Shown: positions 24,913 to 34,433, numbered from the stretch's first letter. The stretch is 64,000 nucleotides of DNA from Puniceibacterium confluentis (GCF_007923445.1 NZ_VOJI01000005.1:62001-126000); one strand, 5' to 3'. The notes: generated by a model not told the origin, from the letters alone. Program-made: numbers and translations.

Positions 24913-26733
24913 TCAGTACCCGCTGTCCGATGTCAGGATGAAATGGCCCGGCGTGACCTCTGCATAGACCGACGGGCCGGGTTCGTAACCGACCGGGTGG
25001 ATCGGCGACGGGATCGGTTTGAAATTCAGGTCCTTCTCGGACTTGCGGCGGCGCGGATCGGCGATCGGAACCGCTTTCATCAGCGCCTGGGTATAGGGAT
25101 GCTGCGGATCCTCGAACACGGCGGCGCGCGGGCCCAGTTCGACGATGCGACCCAGATACATCACCCCGACGTTGTGACTGACCCGCTCGACCACAGCCAT
25201 GTCGTGGCTGATGAACAGGAACGAGAGCCCCAGATCGGCCTGCAGTTCCATCATCAGGTTGACCACCTGGGCCTGCACCGAAACGTCCAGAGCAGAGACA
25301 GCTTCGTCGGCGATGATCAGCTTGGGATTCAGCGCCAGCGCCCGGGCGATCGCCACCCGCTGCCGCTGGCCGCCCGACAACTCGTGGGGATAGCGCCGCA
25401 GAAACGAGCGTGGGAGTTCCACCCGGTCAAAAAGCATCGCGATGCGATCCTGCATCTCGGTGCCCTTGTGAGTGCCAAAATTGCGCATCGGTTCGGCCAC
25501 CTGATCGCTCAGGTTCATCTGCGGGTTGAGCGAGGCGAACGGATCCTGAAAGATCATCTGCATATCCAGCCGCGCTGTCCGCAGATCGCTCTGGCTCAGC
25601 GCCATGATGTCCGTGCCGCCCAGGTCGATGCTGCCTGACTGCGGCTCGACCAGCCGCAGGATCGACCGTCCCGCAGTGGATTTTCCACACCCGGATTCGC
25701 CCACGAGGCTCAGCGTCTGGCCGCGGTTGAGATCAAACGACAGATCCTCGACAGCATGCACATTCGCCACCGTCCGGCGAAAAAATCCGCCCTTGACCGG
25801 AAAGCGGGTTGTCAGGTTGCGCACCTTCAACAGCACTTCGGACGATCCGGGAATGGGTCGGGGGGCATGGGCATCCGAGCCCAGCAGCTTCATCGGTTCC
25901 GGCAGCGCCTTGCCGGTCATTTCACCCAGTTTCGGCACCGCGGCCAGCAAGGCCTGCGTATAGGGGTGCTGCGGGTTCTCGAAGATCTCCTCGACGGTGC
26001 CTTCCTCGACCTTGTTGCCGCGGAACATCACGACAACCCGGTCCGCCATCTGCGCCACCACCGCCATATCGTGGGTGATGAACATCACTGCGGTGCCGGT
26101 CTCACGCTTGAGCCGGTCGATCAGCGCCAGAATCTCGGCCTGAATCGTCACGTCCAGCGCGGTTGTCGGTTCGTCCGCGATCAACAGGCGCGGCTTGCAC
26201 GCAAGCGCCATCGCAATCACCACCCGCTGGCGCATGCCGCCCGACAATTCATGCGGATACTGCTTCAGCCGCCGTTCGGGCTCGGGAATGCGCACCTGCT
26301 GCATCAACTCGAGCGCCCGGGCCTCGGCCTCTGCGCGGTCCATGCCCCGATGCACCCGCAAACCCTCGGTCAGCTGCCTGCCCACGGTGAACACAGGGTT
26401 CAGCGCGGTCATCGGCTCCTGAAAGATCATGCCGATCTCATTGCCACGGATGGTGCGCATCAGATCCTGGTCGGTCTGTGCGAGGTCGATCTCGCCGCCG
26501 ACCTTGCGGTCAAACAGCAGCCGGCCGTTGGCGATATCGCCGCCGCCGTACTCGATCAACCGCATCAGCGACAGCGACGACACCGATTTTCCAGAACCGG
26601 ATTCGCCCACGACGCAGACCGTTTCGCCGGGGCCGATCTCGAAAGAAACGTCCTCGACCCCGACCACCGGACCATCCTTCGTCTCAAATTCGACGCGCAG
26701 ATTCTGGATCCGGGCGATGGCGTGATCAAGCAT
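24913..26733 (-). CDS. Peptide ABC transporter, fused dual ATP-binding protein
   Basis: 606 aa, two complete ABC ATPase halves in one chain, equal to DppD+DppF. Half 1: Walker A GESGSGKS, signature LSGGMRQR, Walker B LLIADEPTTALD. Half 2: Walker A GESGCGKST, signature LSGGQRQR, Walker B LIIADEAVSALD. Both halves end in the oligopeptide/dipeptide-type C-terminal region (EDPQHPYTQALM). It powers the permeases encoded divergently at 28897-30868. ATG 26733 has AGAGG five bases upstream. Confidence 0.95.
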   Translation of the reverse strand: MLDHAIARIQNLRVEFETKDGPVVGVEDVSFEIGPGETVCVVGESGSGKSVSSLSLMRLIEYGGGDIANGRLLFDRKVGGEIDLAQTDQDLMRTIRGNEIGMIFQEPMTALNPVFTVGRQLTEGLRVHRGMDRAEAEARALELMQQVRIPEPERRLKQYPHELSGGMRQRVVIAMALACKPRLLIADEPTTALDVTIQAEILALIDRLKRETGTAVMFITHDMAVVAQMADRVVVMFRGNKVEEGTVEEIFENPQHPYTQALLAAVPKLGEMTGKALPEPMKLLGSDAHAPRPIPGSSEVLLKVRNLTTRFPVKGGFFRRTVANVHAVEDLSFDLNRGQTLSLVGESGCGKSTAGRSILRLVEPQSGSIDLGGTDIMALSQSDLRTARLDMQMIFQDPFASLNPQMNLSDQVAEPMRNFGTHKGTEMQDRIAMLFDRVELPRSFLRRYPHELSGGQRQRVAIARALALNPKLIIADEAVSALDVSVQAQVVNLMMELQADLGLSFLFISHDMAVVERVSHNVGVMYLGRIVELGPRAAVFEDPQHPYTQALMKAVPIADPRRRKSEKDLNFKPIPSPIHPVGYEPGPSVYAEVTPGHFILTSDSGY

Positions 26734-27007
26734 TGGGGCCTCTTTGGACTGAAAGGTTCCCGAAGCGGTTCCGGGTTGCGCCAAAGCTAAGTGCAGTGCC
26801 CGAGCAGTGTCAAACCCAACTCGCTGCTTTACCCCGCGCTAAGCCTTGCAATTTCCGCAAAGTCTGCTTCGATGGCGCCACCGTGGGGGGCTGCGGAACA
26901 AGTCTGCTTGACCGGTATTGCGAAGCTGGCAAAAGACCCGGAACCGCGCTGCCCCCCTGCAGAACAACCGCCCCGGACAAAGCGGGCGTACAACTGGGAG
27001 AATGAAA
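26734..27007. promoter_or_regulatory. Divergent promoter region of the peptide ABC system
   Basis: About 274 bases between the ATPase gene (minus) and binding-protein gene (plus). No gene is seen. It must hold both promoters of the transporter, and so is the place to look for the regulator that co-controls both arms. I could not identify a confident -35/-10 pair or operator by eye. Confidence 0.45.
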
Positions 27008-28714
27008 ATGAAGATGAAAACCCTATTGCTGGGGGCTGCTGCATCCTTTGCGCTGGCACCGGCCGCGATGGCCGAGCGTGGCTCGGACGGCAACGTCAAC
27101 ATCATCTACTGGCAGGCGCCCTCGATCATGAACCCGTTCCTGTCCGGCGGCACCAAGGACATCGAGGCGGCCAGCCTCGTGATCGAGCCGCTGGGCCGCT
27201 ACGACCCGACCGGCGCTCTGGTGCCGTTCCTTGCCGCCGAGATTCCGACGGTCGAAAACGGCGGCGTGTCCGAAGATCTGACCACGATCACCTGGAAGAT
27301 CAAGGAAGGTCTCAAATGGTCCGACGGCACCGACTTTACGGCCGAGGATGTTAAGTTCACCGGCGATTATTGCATGAACCCGGAAGGCGGCTGCGCCCAG
27401 TTGGCCAAGTTCACCGGAGTTCAGTCGATCGACGTGATCGACCCGCTGACCGTCAAGGTGACTTTCGGGGCGCCGACGCCCAACCCCTATGGCCCGTTCA
27501 TGGGTGGCCAGTCACCGATCCTGCAAAAGGCGCAGTTTGAAAACTGCACCGGTGCCGCCGCCTCGTCCTGCACCGACCAGAACTTTGCCCCCATCGGCAC
27601 CGGCCCCTTTGTTGTCACCGATTTCCGTCCCAACGACGTGATCTCGCTTGAGGCCAACCCGCACTACCGCGACCCGGCCAAGCCCGCCTTTGCCACGGTC
27701 AACTTCAAGGGCGGCGGCGATGCCAATGCGGCCGGGCGCGCCGTGCTGGAAACCGGCGAATACGATTATGCCTGGAACCTGCAGCTGGCCCCCGACGTAC
27801 TGGCCCAGATGTCCGAAGGTGGAAAAGGCGTTCCGGTCGCGGCATTCGGCACCCTGGTCGAGCGGATCGAGATGAACATGACCGATCCCTCCCCGGACCT
27901 GCCCGAAGGCGAGCGGGCCACCGTGGCGCACCCGCACCCGTTCCTGTCCGACTTCAACGTCCGCAAGGCGCTGTCCATGGCGATCGACCGCGAGTTGCTG
28001 GTCGAGGTCGGTTATGGTCAGGCCGGCCGCGCTACCTGCAACCTGGTGCCTGCGCCCGAACTCTACGCCAGCGAAACCAACACAGACTGCCTGGTTCAGG
28101 ACATCGAAGGCGCCAAGGCTCTGCTGGAGGAATCCGGCTGGACCGACAGCGATGGTGACGGCATCCGCGACAAGGACGGCGTCAAACTGTCTCTGCTCTA
28201 CCAGACTTCGACCAACGCGGTCCGTCAGGACTTCCAGGCACTGATCAAGGATTGGTGGAGCCAGATCGGTGTTGAAACCGAATTGCGCAATGTCGATGCA
28301 TCGGTGTTCTTCGGTGGTGATGCGGGGTCGCCCGATACCTTCCAGAAGTTCTATGCGGATGTCGAAATGTACGCCAACAACTTCGACGGCACCGACCCGC
28401 AGTCCTATCTTTCGATGTATCGCTGCGGCAACGAACCCAAGCCGTCGTCGCAGTGGCAGGGTGAGAACATCAACCGCTTCTGCAATGAAGAATATGACGC
28501 CCTGCTGGATGAACTGGCCATGACCGGCGAGCTCGACAAGCGTGGCGAAATTGCGAAAAAGCTGAACGACATCATCACCAAGGACACGATGACCATCGTT
28601 CCGCTGGTAGACCGCGGCCGGGTTTCGGCACATTCCAACTCGCTGGGCGGTGTCGCGCTCAACACCTGGGATTCCGAGCTCTGGAACATTGCCGACTGGC
28701 ACCGCATCGACTAA
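27008..28714 (+). CDS. Peptide ABC transporter substrate-binding protein
   Basis: 568 aa. SBP family 5 (DppA/OppA type) with a cleavable Sec signal (MKMKTLLLGAAASFALAPAAMA). The family motif region IKEGLKWSDGTDFTAEDVKFT is clear, as are FNVRKALSMAIDRELL and DWWSQIGVETELRNVD. It binds peptides or related solutes in the periplasm. ATG 27008 is preferred over 27002 because GGGAG is seven bases upstream. A hairpin follows the stop and probably lowers transcription into the permeases. Confidence 0.94.
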   Translation: MKMKTLLLGAAASFALAPAAMAERGSDGNVNIIYWQAPSIMNPFLSGGTKDIEAASLVIEPLGRYDPTGALVPFLAAEIPTVENGGVSEDLTTITWKIKEGLKWSDGTDFTAEDVKFTGDYCMNPEGGCAQLAKFTGVQSIDVIDPLTVKVTFGAPTPNPYGPFMGGQSPILQKAQFENCTGAAASSCTDQNFAPIGTGPFVVTDFRPNDVISLEANPHYRDPAKPAFATVNFKGGGDANAAGRAVLETGEYDYAWNLQLAPDVLAQMSEGGKGVPVAAFGTLVERIEMNMTDPSPDLPEGERATVAHPHPFLSDFNVRKALSMAIDRELLVEVGYGQAGRATCNLVPAPELYASETNTDCLVQDIEGAKALLEESGWTDSDGDGIRDKDGVKLSLLYQTSTNAVRQDFQALIKDWWSQIGVETELRNVDASVFFGGDAGSPDTFQKFYADVEMYANNFDGTDPQSYLSMYRCGNEPKPSSQWQGENINRFCNEEYDALLDELAMTGELDKRGEIAKKLNDIITKDTMTIVPLVDRGRVSAHSNSLGGVALNTWDSELWNIADWHRID

Positions 28715-28731
28715 ACAACCGGCACGTTTCG

Positions 28732-28755
28732 CGCGGCGGGATCTCTCCCGCCGCG
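28732..28755 (+). terminator. Hairpin after the binding-protein gene (attenuator or mRNA stabiliser)
   Basis: Perfect 10-bp stem (cgcggcggga with tcccgccgcg, loop tctc) starting 17 bases after the stop at 28714. It is followed by a short pyrimidine run but no T-tract. Hairpins at this position commonly protect the binding-protein mRNA 3' end while letting some transcription reach the permeases. Confidence 0.6.
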
Positions 28756-28896
28756 TCTGTGCTTTCCCCCGATCCGAACTCTGGCTAGGATGGCGTACCC
28801 GCAGCACCGCCCTCCAGTCCCTGCACCGCTGTGTTTTGCCCTCTGTGCGCCGGATCCGATGCCCCTGATACTGAAACTCATGACCCGAGGCGCCAC

Positions 28897-29904
28897 ATGC
28901 TGACCTACGCCATCCGACGACTGGTCCTCTCAGTTCCGACGCTTCTGTTCATCAGTTTCGCGATCTTCATGTTGCTGCAACTCGCCCCCGGCGATCCGAT
29001 GGCGCAGGTGCCGCTGACCGTTCCGCCCGAGGTCAAGGAAAAGATGCGCCAGGCTCTGGGACTGGGCGAAGCGCCATTGGTCCAGTACTGGAAATGGCTG
29101 GTTCAGATGTTCTGGATCGAACCGCAGGTGCTGTGGGACAACTGGTTCGGCACCTCGTTTTCCGAAGGCAAGTTGCGGGTGATTTCCTGGCAGACACGCA
29201 GCCCGGTGATGGACATCGTGATCCAGCGGATTCCGCAAACCCTCTGGGTCGTGGGCCTGTCCTACATCGTCGGTGTGCTGATCGCCCTTCCCATCGGCAT
29301 CTATTCGGCCTACCGGCAGTATTCCCTGTTCGACCAGTCCGGCACCTTCATCACGATGATCGGCTTTTCGATCCCGCCGTTTTTCACCGGACCGCTTCTG
29401 ATCGTGATCTTTTCGGTACAACTGGGCTGGTTCCCGTCGATCTACGACACGACGCTGGTGGTCGACAGCTGGGCCGCCTTCAAGGTCCAGCTGCAACAGA
29501 TGATCATGCCGGTGATGGTGCTGGCGCTGCAAACCACCGCCCAGCTCAGCCGTTACATGCGCGCGTCCATGCTCGACAACCTCAACCAGGACTATGTGCG
29601 CACCGCCCGCGCCAAGGGCTTGTCCGAGGCGGTGGTGGTGATGGTCCACGTGCTGCGCAACTCGATGATCCCGGTGGTCACGGTGATCGCTCTGGGCGTT
29701 CCGGCCATCTTCGGTGGTGCCATCATCACGGAAAACGTTTTCAAGGTGAACGGCATCGGCCAGCTTCTGATCACCGCGCTTTTCGCCAACGACCTGCCGA
29801 TGGTGATGACCCTGACCTTCATCTTTGCCTTCCTCATCGTGCTCTTCAACCTCATTGCCGACATCCTCTACGGCGTCCTCGACCCAAGGATTCGCTATGA
29901 CTAA
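28897..29904 (+). CDS. Peptide ABC transporter permease (DppB-type)
   Basis: 335 aa, about six membrane segments (e.g. LVLSVPTLLFISFAIFMLLQ; WVVGLSYIVGVLIALPIGIY). The EAA cytoplasmic loop is present: YVRTARAKGLSEAVVVMVHVLRNSMIP. ATG 28897 has GAGG six bases upstream. It pairs with the next permease (8-base overlap) to form the channel. Binding-protein and ATPase genes flank it. Confidence 0.93.
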   Translation: MLTYAIRRLVLSVPTLLFISFAIFMLLQLAPGDPMAQVPLTVPPEVKEKMRQALGLGEAPLVQYWKWLVQMFWIEPQVLWDNWFGTSFSEGKLRVISWQTRSPVMDIVIQRIPQTLWVVGLSYIVGVLIALPIGIYSAYRQYSLFDQSGTFITMIGFSIPPFFTGPLLIVIFSVQLGWFPSIYDTTLVVDSWAAFKVQLQQMIMPVMVLALQTTAQLSRYMRASMLDNLNQDYVRTARAKGLSEAVVVMVHVLRNSMIPVVTVIALGVPAIFGGAIITENVFKVNGIGQLLITALFANDLPMVMTLTFIFAFLIVLFNLIADILYGVLDPRIRYD

Positions 29905-30868
29905 TCCCGCCCCCGCCCCGATCGTCGCCCTGACCGACAAAGAGCCGCCGCGCGAGCCGCGCTCGCAATGGCGCGATGTCTGGAGCCAGTTTTCCAAACA
30001 CAAGGGCGCGCTGCTCGGTGCGGGCTTTCTGATCTTCATCACCCTCGCCGTGCTTCTTGGGCCCTATGTCTGGACGCTGGATCCGCAAAAGCTCGACATC
30101 CGGAACAAGGATCTGCGTCCGATCTACACCGCGCTCTGGGACAGCGGCGCCAAGGTCGCCATCGGCCATCCGCTGGGCACCGACAACCTGGGCCGCGACG
30201 GGCTTGCGAACCTGATCGCCGGCGGACGCGCATCCATGGCAGTGGGCTGGGCCGCGATGCTGTTGTCGCTGTTCATCGGCACCGCCGTCGGCGTCATCTC
30301 GGGATACTTCAAAAAGATCGACGGCCCACTGATGCGTCTGACCGACCTGTTCCTCAGCCTGCCGATCCTGCCGTTGCTGCTGGTCGCGGTCACCCTGTTC
30401 CGCCAGCCGCTGCGCGCCAATTTCGGTCCCGAAGGCGGCATGTTCATCCTGATCGTCACGGTGATCGGCGTAACCTCGTGGATGCCGACGGCGCGGATCG
30501 TGCGGGGGGACGTTCTCGCCCTCAAGGAACGCGAATTCATTCTGGCGGCCCGCTCCATCGGCACCACACCGTTCAAGATCATCCAGCGCCACCTGCTGCC
30601 CAACGTGCTGTCGCCGATCATGGTCTCGGCGACGCTGGGGCTGGCAACGGCCATCATCACCGAAAGCGCATTGTCCTTTCTCGGTGTCGGCTTTCCCTCG
30701 GACTTTCCGACCTGGGGCAAGATGCTGGCCGATGCCGTGCCGCGGATGAACGACTTTCCGGAACGCGTGCTGCTGCCGGGCATCATGATCTCGCTGACGG
30801 TGCTGGGGGTGAACTACCTTGGCGACGGGCTGCGCGACGCGCTGGATCCGCGAATCCGGGGCCGCTAG
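29897..30868 (+). CDS. Peptide ABC transporter permease (DppC-type)
   Basis: 323 aa. An N-terminal cytoplasmic tail (about 1-40) is followed by membrane segments (GALLGAGFLIFITLAVLLG and others). HPLGTDNLGRDGLANLIAGGR and the EAA loop EFILAARSIGTTPFKIIQRHLLPN are hallmarks of DppC/OppC. Begins within the upstream permease gene (ATG 29897; its stop is at 29904), which indicates translational coupling. Last gene of the plus-strand transporter unit. Confidence 0.93.
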   Translation: MTNPAPAPIVALTDKEPPREPRSQWRDVWSQFSKHKGALLGAGFLIFITLAVLLGPYVWTLDPQKLDIRNKDLRPIYTALWDSGAKVAIGHPLGTDNLGRDGLANLIAGGRASMAVGWAAMLLSLFIGTAVGVISGYFKKIDGPLMRLTDLFLSLPILPLLLVAVTLFRQPLRANFGPEGGMFILIVTVIGVTSWMPTARIVRGDVLALKEREFILAARSIGTTPFKIIQRHLLPNVLSPIMVSATLGLATAIITESALSFLGVGFPSDFPTWGKMLADAVPRMNDFPERVLLPGIMISLTVLGVNYLGDGLRDALDPRIRGR

Positions 30869-31140
30869 GGCAGGCACCCATCGGCGCAGAGCCACTGCGC
30901 CGACAGGGTTTCCGCCATCCACAGCCTGGTGCGAAAAATAAGACGTTCTGGCCTGCCCGCGCCGAAACCTTTGAAACCAGATCGGTTTCCGTCCTGCGGA
31001 ACCCACGGACATCTGTCCCTGATGTTCCCGGATTCCGGGACAGCGTTCCGCCTGCACCCGCCTCTGCGCCCCGATAAAGTCTTGCATCGCGGCGCGGCTC
31101 TCTACATCAGGGGCGAAACGCAATGCTGCGGAGATCCGCC

Positions 31141-32199
31141 ATGTTCGAAGACCTCGGGTTCGAAACCCTCACCGCACCGCAAGTGGCCGTGCTCTTTGCC
31201 CTGATCCTGGGTGCCGCCTTCGGGCTTCTGGCCGAACGGACCAAGTTCTGTTTCCGGCGTGGCCTTGTCGGCGACGACCGGCGGCAGGCGATGGGCGTCT
31301 GGATGACCGCCCTTGCAGTGGCGGTGTTTGGAACCCAGCTTGCCACATTTCGGGGCTGGATCAGTTTTGACGATCACCGGTTCATGGCCTCGGAGTTGCC
31401 CCTCCTCGCCATCGCTGTCGGCGGCTTGTTGTTCGGGGCGGGAATGGTGCTGACTCGCGGCTGTGTCTCGCGGCTGACCGTGCTGACCGCCGGTGGCAAT
31501 CTGCGCGGGCTGTTCGTGCTGGTGATCTTTGCCATCACAGCCCATGCCACCCTGAAAGGCATCCTTGCCCCGCTGCGGACGACACTGGGCGCGGCCACCG
31601 TTTCGCTGGGTGACGCCGTGTCGCTGAGCGCCTTGCCCGGTGGCGGGATGGTCTGGGCCGGACTTCTGAGCCTGGCGGCACTGTCCGTGGGCCTGACCTC
31701 GCAAAACCGGCCCGGGACCCTGCTGCTTGCGGCATTGCTGGGCACGCTGGTTCCGCTGGCCTGGGTCGGGACAGGCTACGTTCTGTACGATGACTTTGAT
31801 CCCATTGCGATGGAAAGCCTGTCGTTTACATCACCCTACGCCGAAACCCTGTTCTGGACCGTGGCCGCGACATCAATCCCGGCAGGCTTTGGCGTCGGCC
31901 TGATCGGCGGAACCTTTGCCGGGGCACTTGCGGCATCACTGATCTTTGGAAGCTTCCGCTGGCAGGCGTTCTCGACACCACGTGAGACCGGTCGCTACGC
32001 GGCAGGGGCCATGTTGATGGGTGTCGGGGGGGTGCTTGCCGGTGGCTGCACCGTGGGAGCGGGCCTCTCCGGTGTGCCGACGCTGTCAATCGCGGCAGTT
32101 CTGGCGCTGGCCGCGATCGCCCTCGGCGCCGTCGTCATGCACGCAATGTTGGCGATGGCGCCGGCAAAAGCGACACATTACGCCCACGCAGCCGAATAG
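31141..32199 (+). CDS. YeeE/YedE-family (TsuA-like) sulfur transporter
   Basis: 352 aa, a multi-helix inner membrane protein. Conserved cysteines of the thiosulfate importer family are visible: Cys37 in TKFCFRRG, Cys108 in LTRGCVSRL and Cys303 in AGGCTVGAGLSG, which may pass thiosulfate through the membrane as in TsuA. The start at 31141 has GGAG seven bases upstream; a further ATG at 31123 exists. No TusA/TsuB sulfur-relay partner gene is next to it. Confidence 0.88.
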   Translation: MFEDLGFETLTAPQVAVLFALILGAAFGLLAERTKFCFRRGLVGDDRRQAMGVWMTALAVAVFGTQLATFRGWISFDDHRFMASELPLLAIAVGGLLFGAGMVLTRGCVSRLTVLTAGGNLRGLFVLVIFAITAHATLKGILAPLRTTLGAATVSLGDAVSLSALPGGGMVWAGLLSLAALSVGLTSQNRPGTLLLAALLGTLVPLAWVGTGYVLYDDFDPIAMESLSFTSPYAETLFWTVAATSIPAGFGVGLIGGTFAGALAASLIFGSFRWQAFSTPRETGRYAAGAMLMGVGGVLAGGCTVGAGLSGVPTLSIAAVLALAAIALGAVVMHAMLAMAPAKATHYAHAAE

Positions 32200-32330
32200 C
32201 TTTCGGCACTGGCGCCCCGCCCTGCCCGCAAACGTCGGCTTACCGGGGCATCAGATGACAGGTGACGTGCAACGCCACCGACGGCCCGTGGCACTGTCGC
32301 GGGCCGCACCGCCCCCGGCGCCCCGGCCCC

Positions 32331-32362
32331 AGCGGTTAGACCACAGCGGTTAGACCACAGCG
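32331..32362. repeat. 14-base tandem duplication
   Basis: agcggttagaccac occurs twice head to tail (32331-32344 and 32345-32358) and is followed by the first four bases of a third copy. It lies between the convergent TsuA-like and DUF3422 genes, four bases before the latter's stop. Probably a slippage duplication; function unlikely but length variation between strains is possible. Confidence 0.9.
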
Positions 32363-32366
32363 CGTG

Positions 32367-33665
32367 TCAGTGATCAGGCGCCTTCTTTTCCATCCGGTGA
32401 TGAATTCGGCGGATCATGAGCCAGACGGTCAGCACGACCGGAACCGTCACAAGCGCCGTGAGCATTCCCTTGGACAGGTTCAGCGCCCCGGCCAGCGGGT
32501 ACAAAAGGTAGGACGCCAGCGACACCGCATAGTAGCTGATGGCCACAACCGACAACCCTTCGACCGTGCGCTGCAATCGCAACTGCGTTTCGGCGCGCTG
32601 GTTCATCCCCTCGAGCAACTGCTGGTTCTGTGCCGAGCGTTCGACCTCGACCCGGGTGCGCAGAAGATCGCCGGCCCGCATCGCCCGGTTGGCCATGCTT
32701 TCCAGACGCCGCTCGCTGGATTTCACCGTACGCATGGCCGGATCGTAGCGCCGCATCATGAACTCCGCAAAGGACTGCCGCCCGCGCCACCGCTGCTCGC
32801 GCAGCACCTGAATGCGTTGGCCGACGATGGCCTCATAGGCTCCGGTAGCCCCCAGCCGGAACGACGCCTGCGCCGACAGTGACTCGAGCTCGGCCGATAC
32901 AGAGAGCAGCGATTTCAGCGTATCCTCGGCCGGGCCGGTGCCTTCGGTCATGGCGACCATCAGTTTGGACAGTTCGCTGTCGATCTCGGACATGCGGGGG
33001 GCCAGTTCGCGCACCCGGGAAAACCCCAGCATCGACATGGTCTTGTAGGTCTCGATCTCGCACAGCCGCTGCACGATACGGCCGATCCGGCGCTCGCCCA
33101 CATGCGGGCGCGGGAAAACCGCAAACCGCTGATGCCCCGAGGGATCGATGCGGAAATCTCCTGCCATCACAGCCTCGTCGTCGATGACCGAGCTGACCGC
33201 CAGGCTTTCGGGCACAAACCAGTCTTCGATCAGACTGCTGATCTCGTCGTCATTGTCGCGTGCGCTGACCCGGATCAGCGCCGACGTGATCCGCACACCC
33301 GGCGAATCGCGCAGCCATTGGTCGGGGAATACCTCGAAATCCGCCGGGTCGAACACCCGGGGTGTGAGGCCGTTCAGAAACACCGTGTAGGTCACGAATT
33401 CCGTGTGCTGTTCCCACTTCAGCACGTGCTGGCCAATCCGGTCCGAGAAATGCGTGGCCCCGGGCTGCGGATGGGCCGTGCCGTAGCGGTCCAGAAGATC
33501 CGTCAGATGCTTGAGATCCAGCGCCTTGTCGCGCGATGCCGCCTGGTGCGATTTCTTGATTGCCAGAAACACGGCCCGGCAAGGCGCCTTGAGGGATGGA
33601 AATGGCCGGGCATGCAGCTCGTTGGCAAGCTTGTAGCGCAGCGGATGATCCTGGATCGGGGGCAT
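32367..33665 (-). CDS. DUF3422 family membrane protein
   Basis: 432 aa. Recognised by LRYKLANELHARPFPSLKAPCRAVFLA at the N-terminus and a C-terminal pair of hydrophobic segments (VVAISYYAVSLASYLLYPLAGAL and MLTALVTVPVVLTVWLMIRRIHH). The long soluble N-part ends in helical segments before the membrane pair, an outline resembling CorA-type channels; transport function is inference and unproven. Monocistronic between two convergent/other-strand genes. Confidence 0.9.
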   Translation of the reverse strand: MPPIQDHPLRYKLANELHARPFPSLKAPCRAVFLAIKKSHQAASRDKALDLKHLTDLLDRYGTAHPQPGATHFSDRIGQHVLKWEQHTEFVTYTVFLNGLTPRVFDPADFEVFPDQWLRDSPGVRITSALIRVSARDNDDEISSLIEDWFVPESLAVSSVIDDEAVMAGDFRIDPSGHQRFAVFPRPHVGERRIGRIVQRLCEIETYKTMSMLGFSRVRELAPRMSEIDSELSKLMVAMTEGTGPAEDTLKSLLSVSAELESLSAQASFRLGATGAYEAIVGQRIQVLREQRWRGRQSFAEFMMRRYDPAMRTVKSSERRLESMANRAMRAGDLLRTRVEVERSAQNQQLLEGMNQRAETQLRLQRTVEGLSVVAISYYAVSLASYLLYPLAGALNLSKGMLTALVTVPVVLTVWLMIRRIHHRMEKKAPDH

Positions 33666-33787
33666 GGCTCGGTCCCTTGAATGTTGTACCTAGCTAATCA
33701 CGCGCACCCGGTCTGTAAAGAAAAATCCTTTCAATGTCATGTACTTGCCAGTACGCAATCGCATACACCCGCGATGGGTCGCGCCCC

Positions 33788-34147
33788 CTACCCGGCTGGC
33801 TGCCAAAGTTCGACCGGATTGCCCTCGGGGTCGTGGATGCGGGCAAAGCGACCCACGGCCGGACTGTTCCACTCCGCCCGGGTTTCGACCGAAATCCCGG
33901 CGCGTTCCAGTTGGGCAATCATCGCCGGCAAATCGGACACCCGGAAATTCAGCATGAAGCGCTGGTCGGAATGGCTGAAGTAATCGGTATCTTCCGGAAA
34001 AGGCGCAAAAACTGTCGCGCCTGCCTGCTGCTGCCAGGGCACGTCGGTGACCGGATCAACGCCCAGGTGCTGTGCATACCACTGCGACAGCGCCACCGGG
34101 TCGCGGGCGCGAAAGAACACGCCGCCAATTCCCGTAACTTTCTGCAT
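33788..34147 (-). CDS. VOC family (glyoxalase-like) protein
   Basis: 119 aa, one vicinal-oxygen-chelate module of two beta-alpha-beta-beta-beta units. It begins KVTGIGGVFFRARDPVALSQWYAQHLGV and ends ARIHDPEGNPVELWQPA, where the Glu is the usual metal ligand. Substrate unknown; candidates are a glyoxalase, a resistance protein or a small dioxygenase. A hydrogen-bonded 8-bp inverted repeat (34291-34298 with 34307-34314) lies upstream. Confidence 0.88.
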   Translation of the reverse strand: MQKVTGIGGVFFRARDPVALSQWYAQHLGVDPVTDVPWQQQAGATVFAPFPEDTDYFSHSDQRFMLNFRVSDLPAMIAQLERAGISVETRAEWNSPAVGRFARIHDPEGNPVELWQPAG

Positions 34148-34374
34148 GACGCACCTCCACCTGTCTCCCCGCCTGATACCCCGACTTTACTCTCGTCCCG
34201 CGCTTTCACCAAGCAGAGCGTCGAACCTCAGGGCAGCATCAGACCGCTGCGATCGGTCCAGAGACGCCTCGTTGCGGACCACAGGCTGAACCCGGAAAAT
34301 CGCGGGTTTCCGGGAATTGTCCCGTCCGCCGGACAAAACACCGGTCCCCCTGGCTGCCGTCCGATCCGGGAAAC

Positions 34375-34403
34375 AAAAAAGCCCCGCCGTTCAAGGCGGG
34401 GCT
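34375..34403 (-). terminator. Intrinsic terminator of the pntAB operon
   Basis: 8-bp GC stem (gccccgcc with ggcggggc, loop gttcaa; extended by an A-T pair) followed on the minus strand by six T. Located 31 bases after the pntB stop at 34434. Confidence 0.92.
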
Positions 34404-34433
34404 CTCCACAAGTCGTGCCTGACGGCTGCGGCG

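Noticed and set aside
31026-31040. Inverted repeat tcccgg-att-ccggga before the TsuA-like gene
   Set aside because: Only six base pairs with a three-base loop and no T-run; too weak to call as a terminator or operator.
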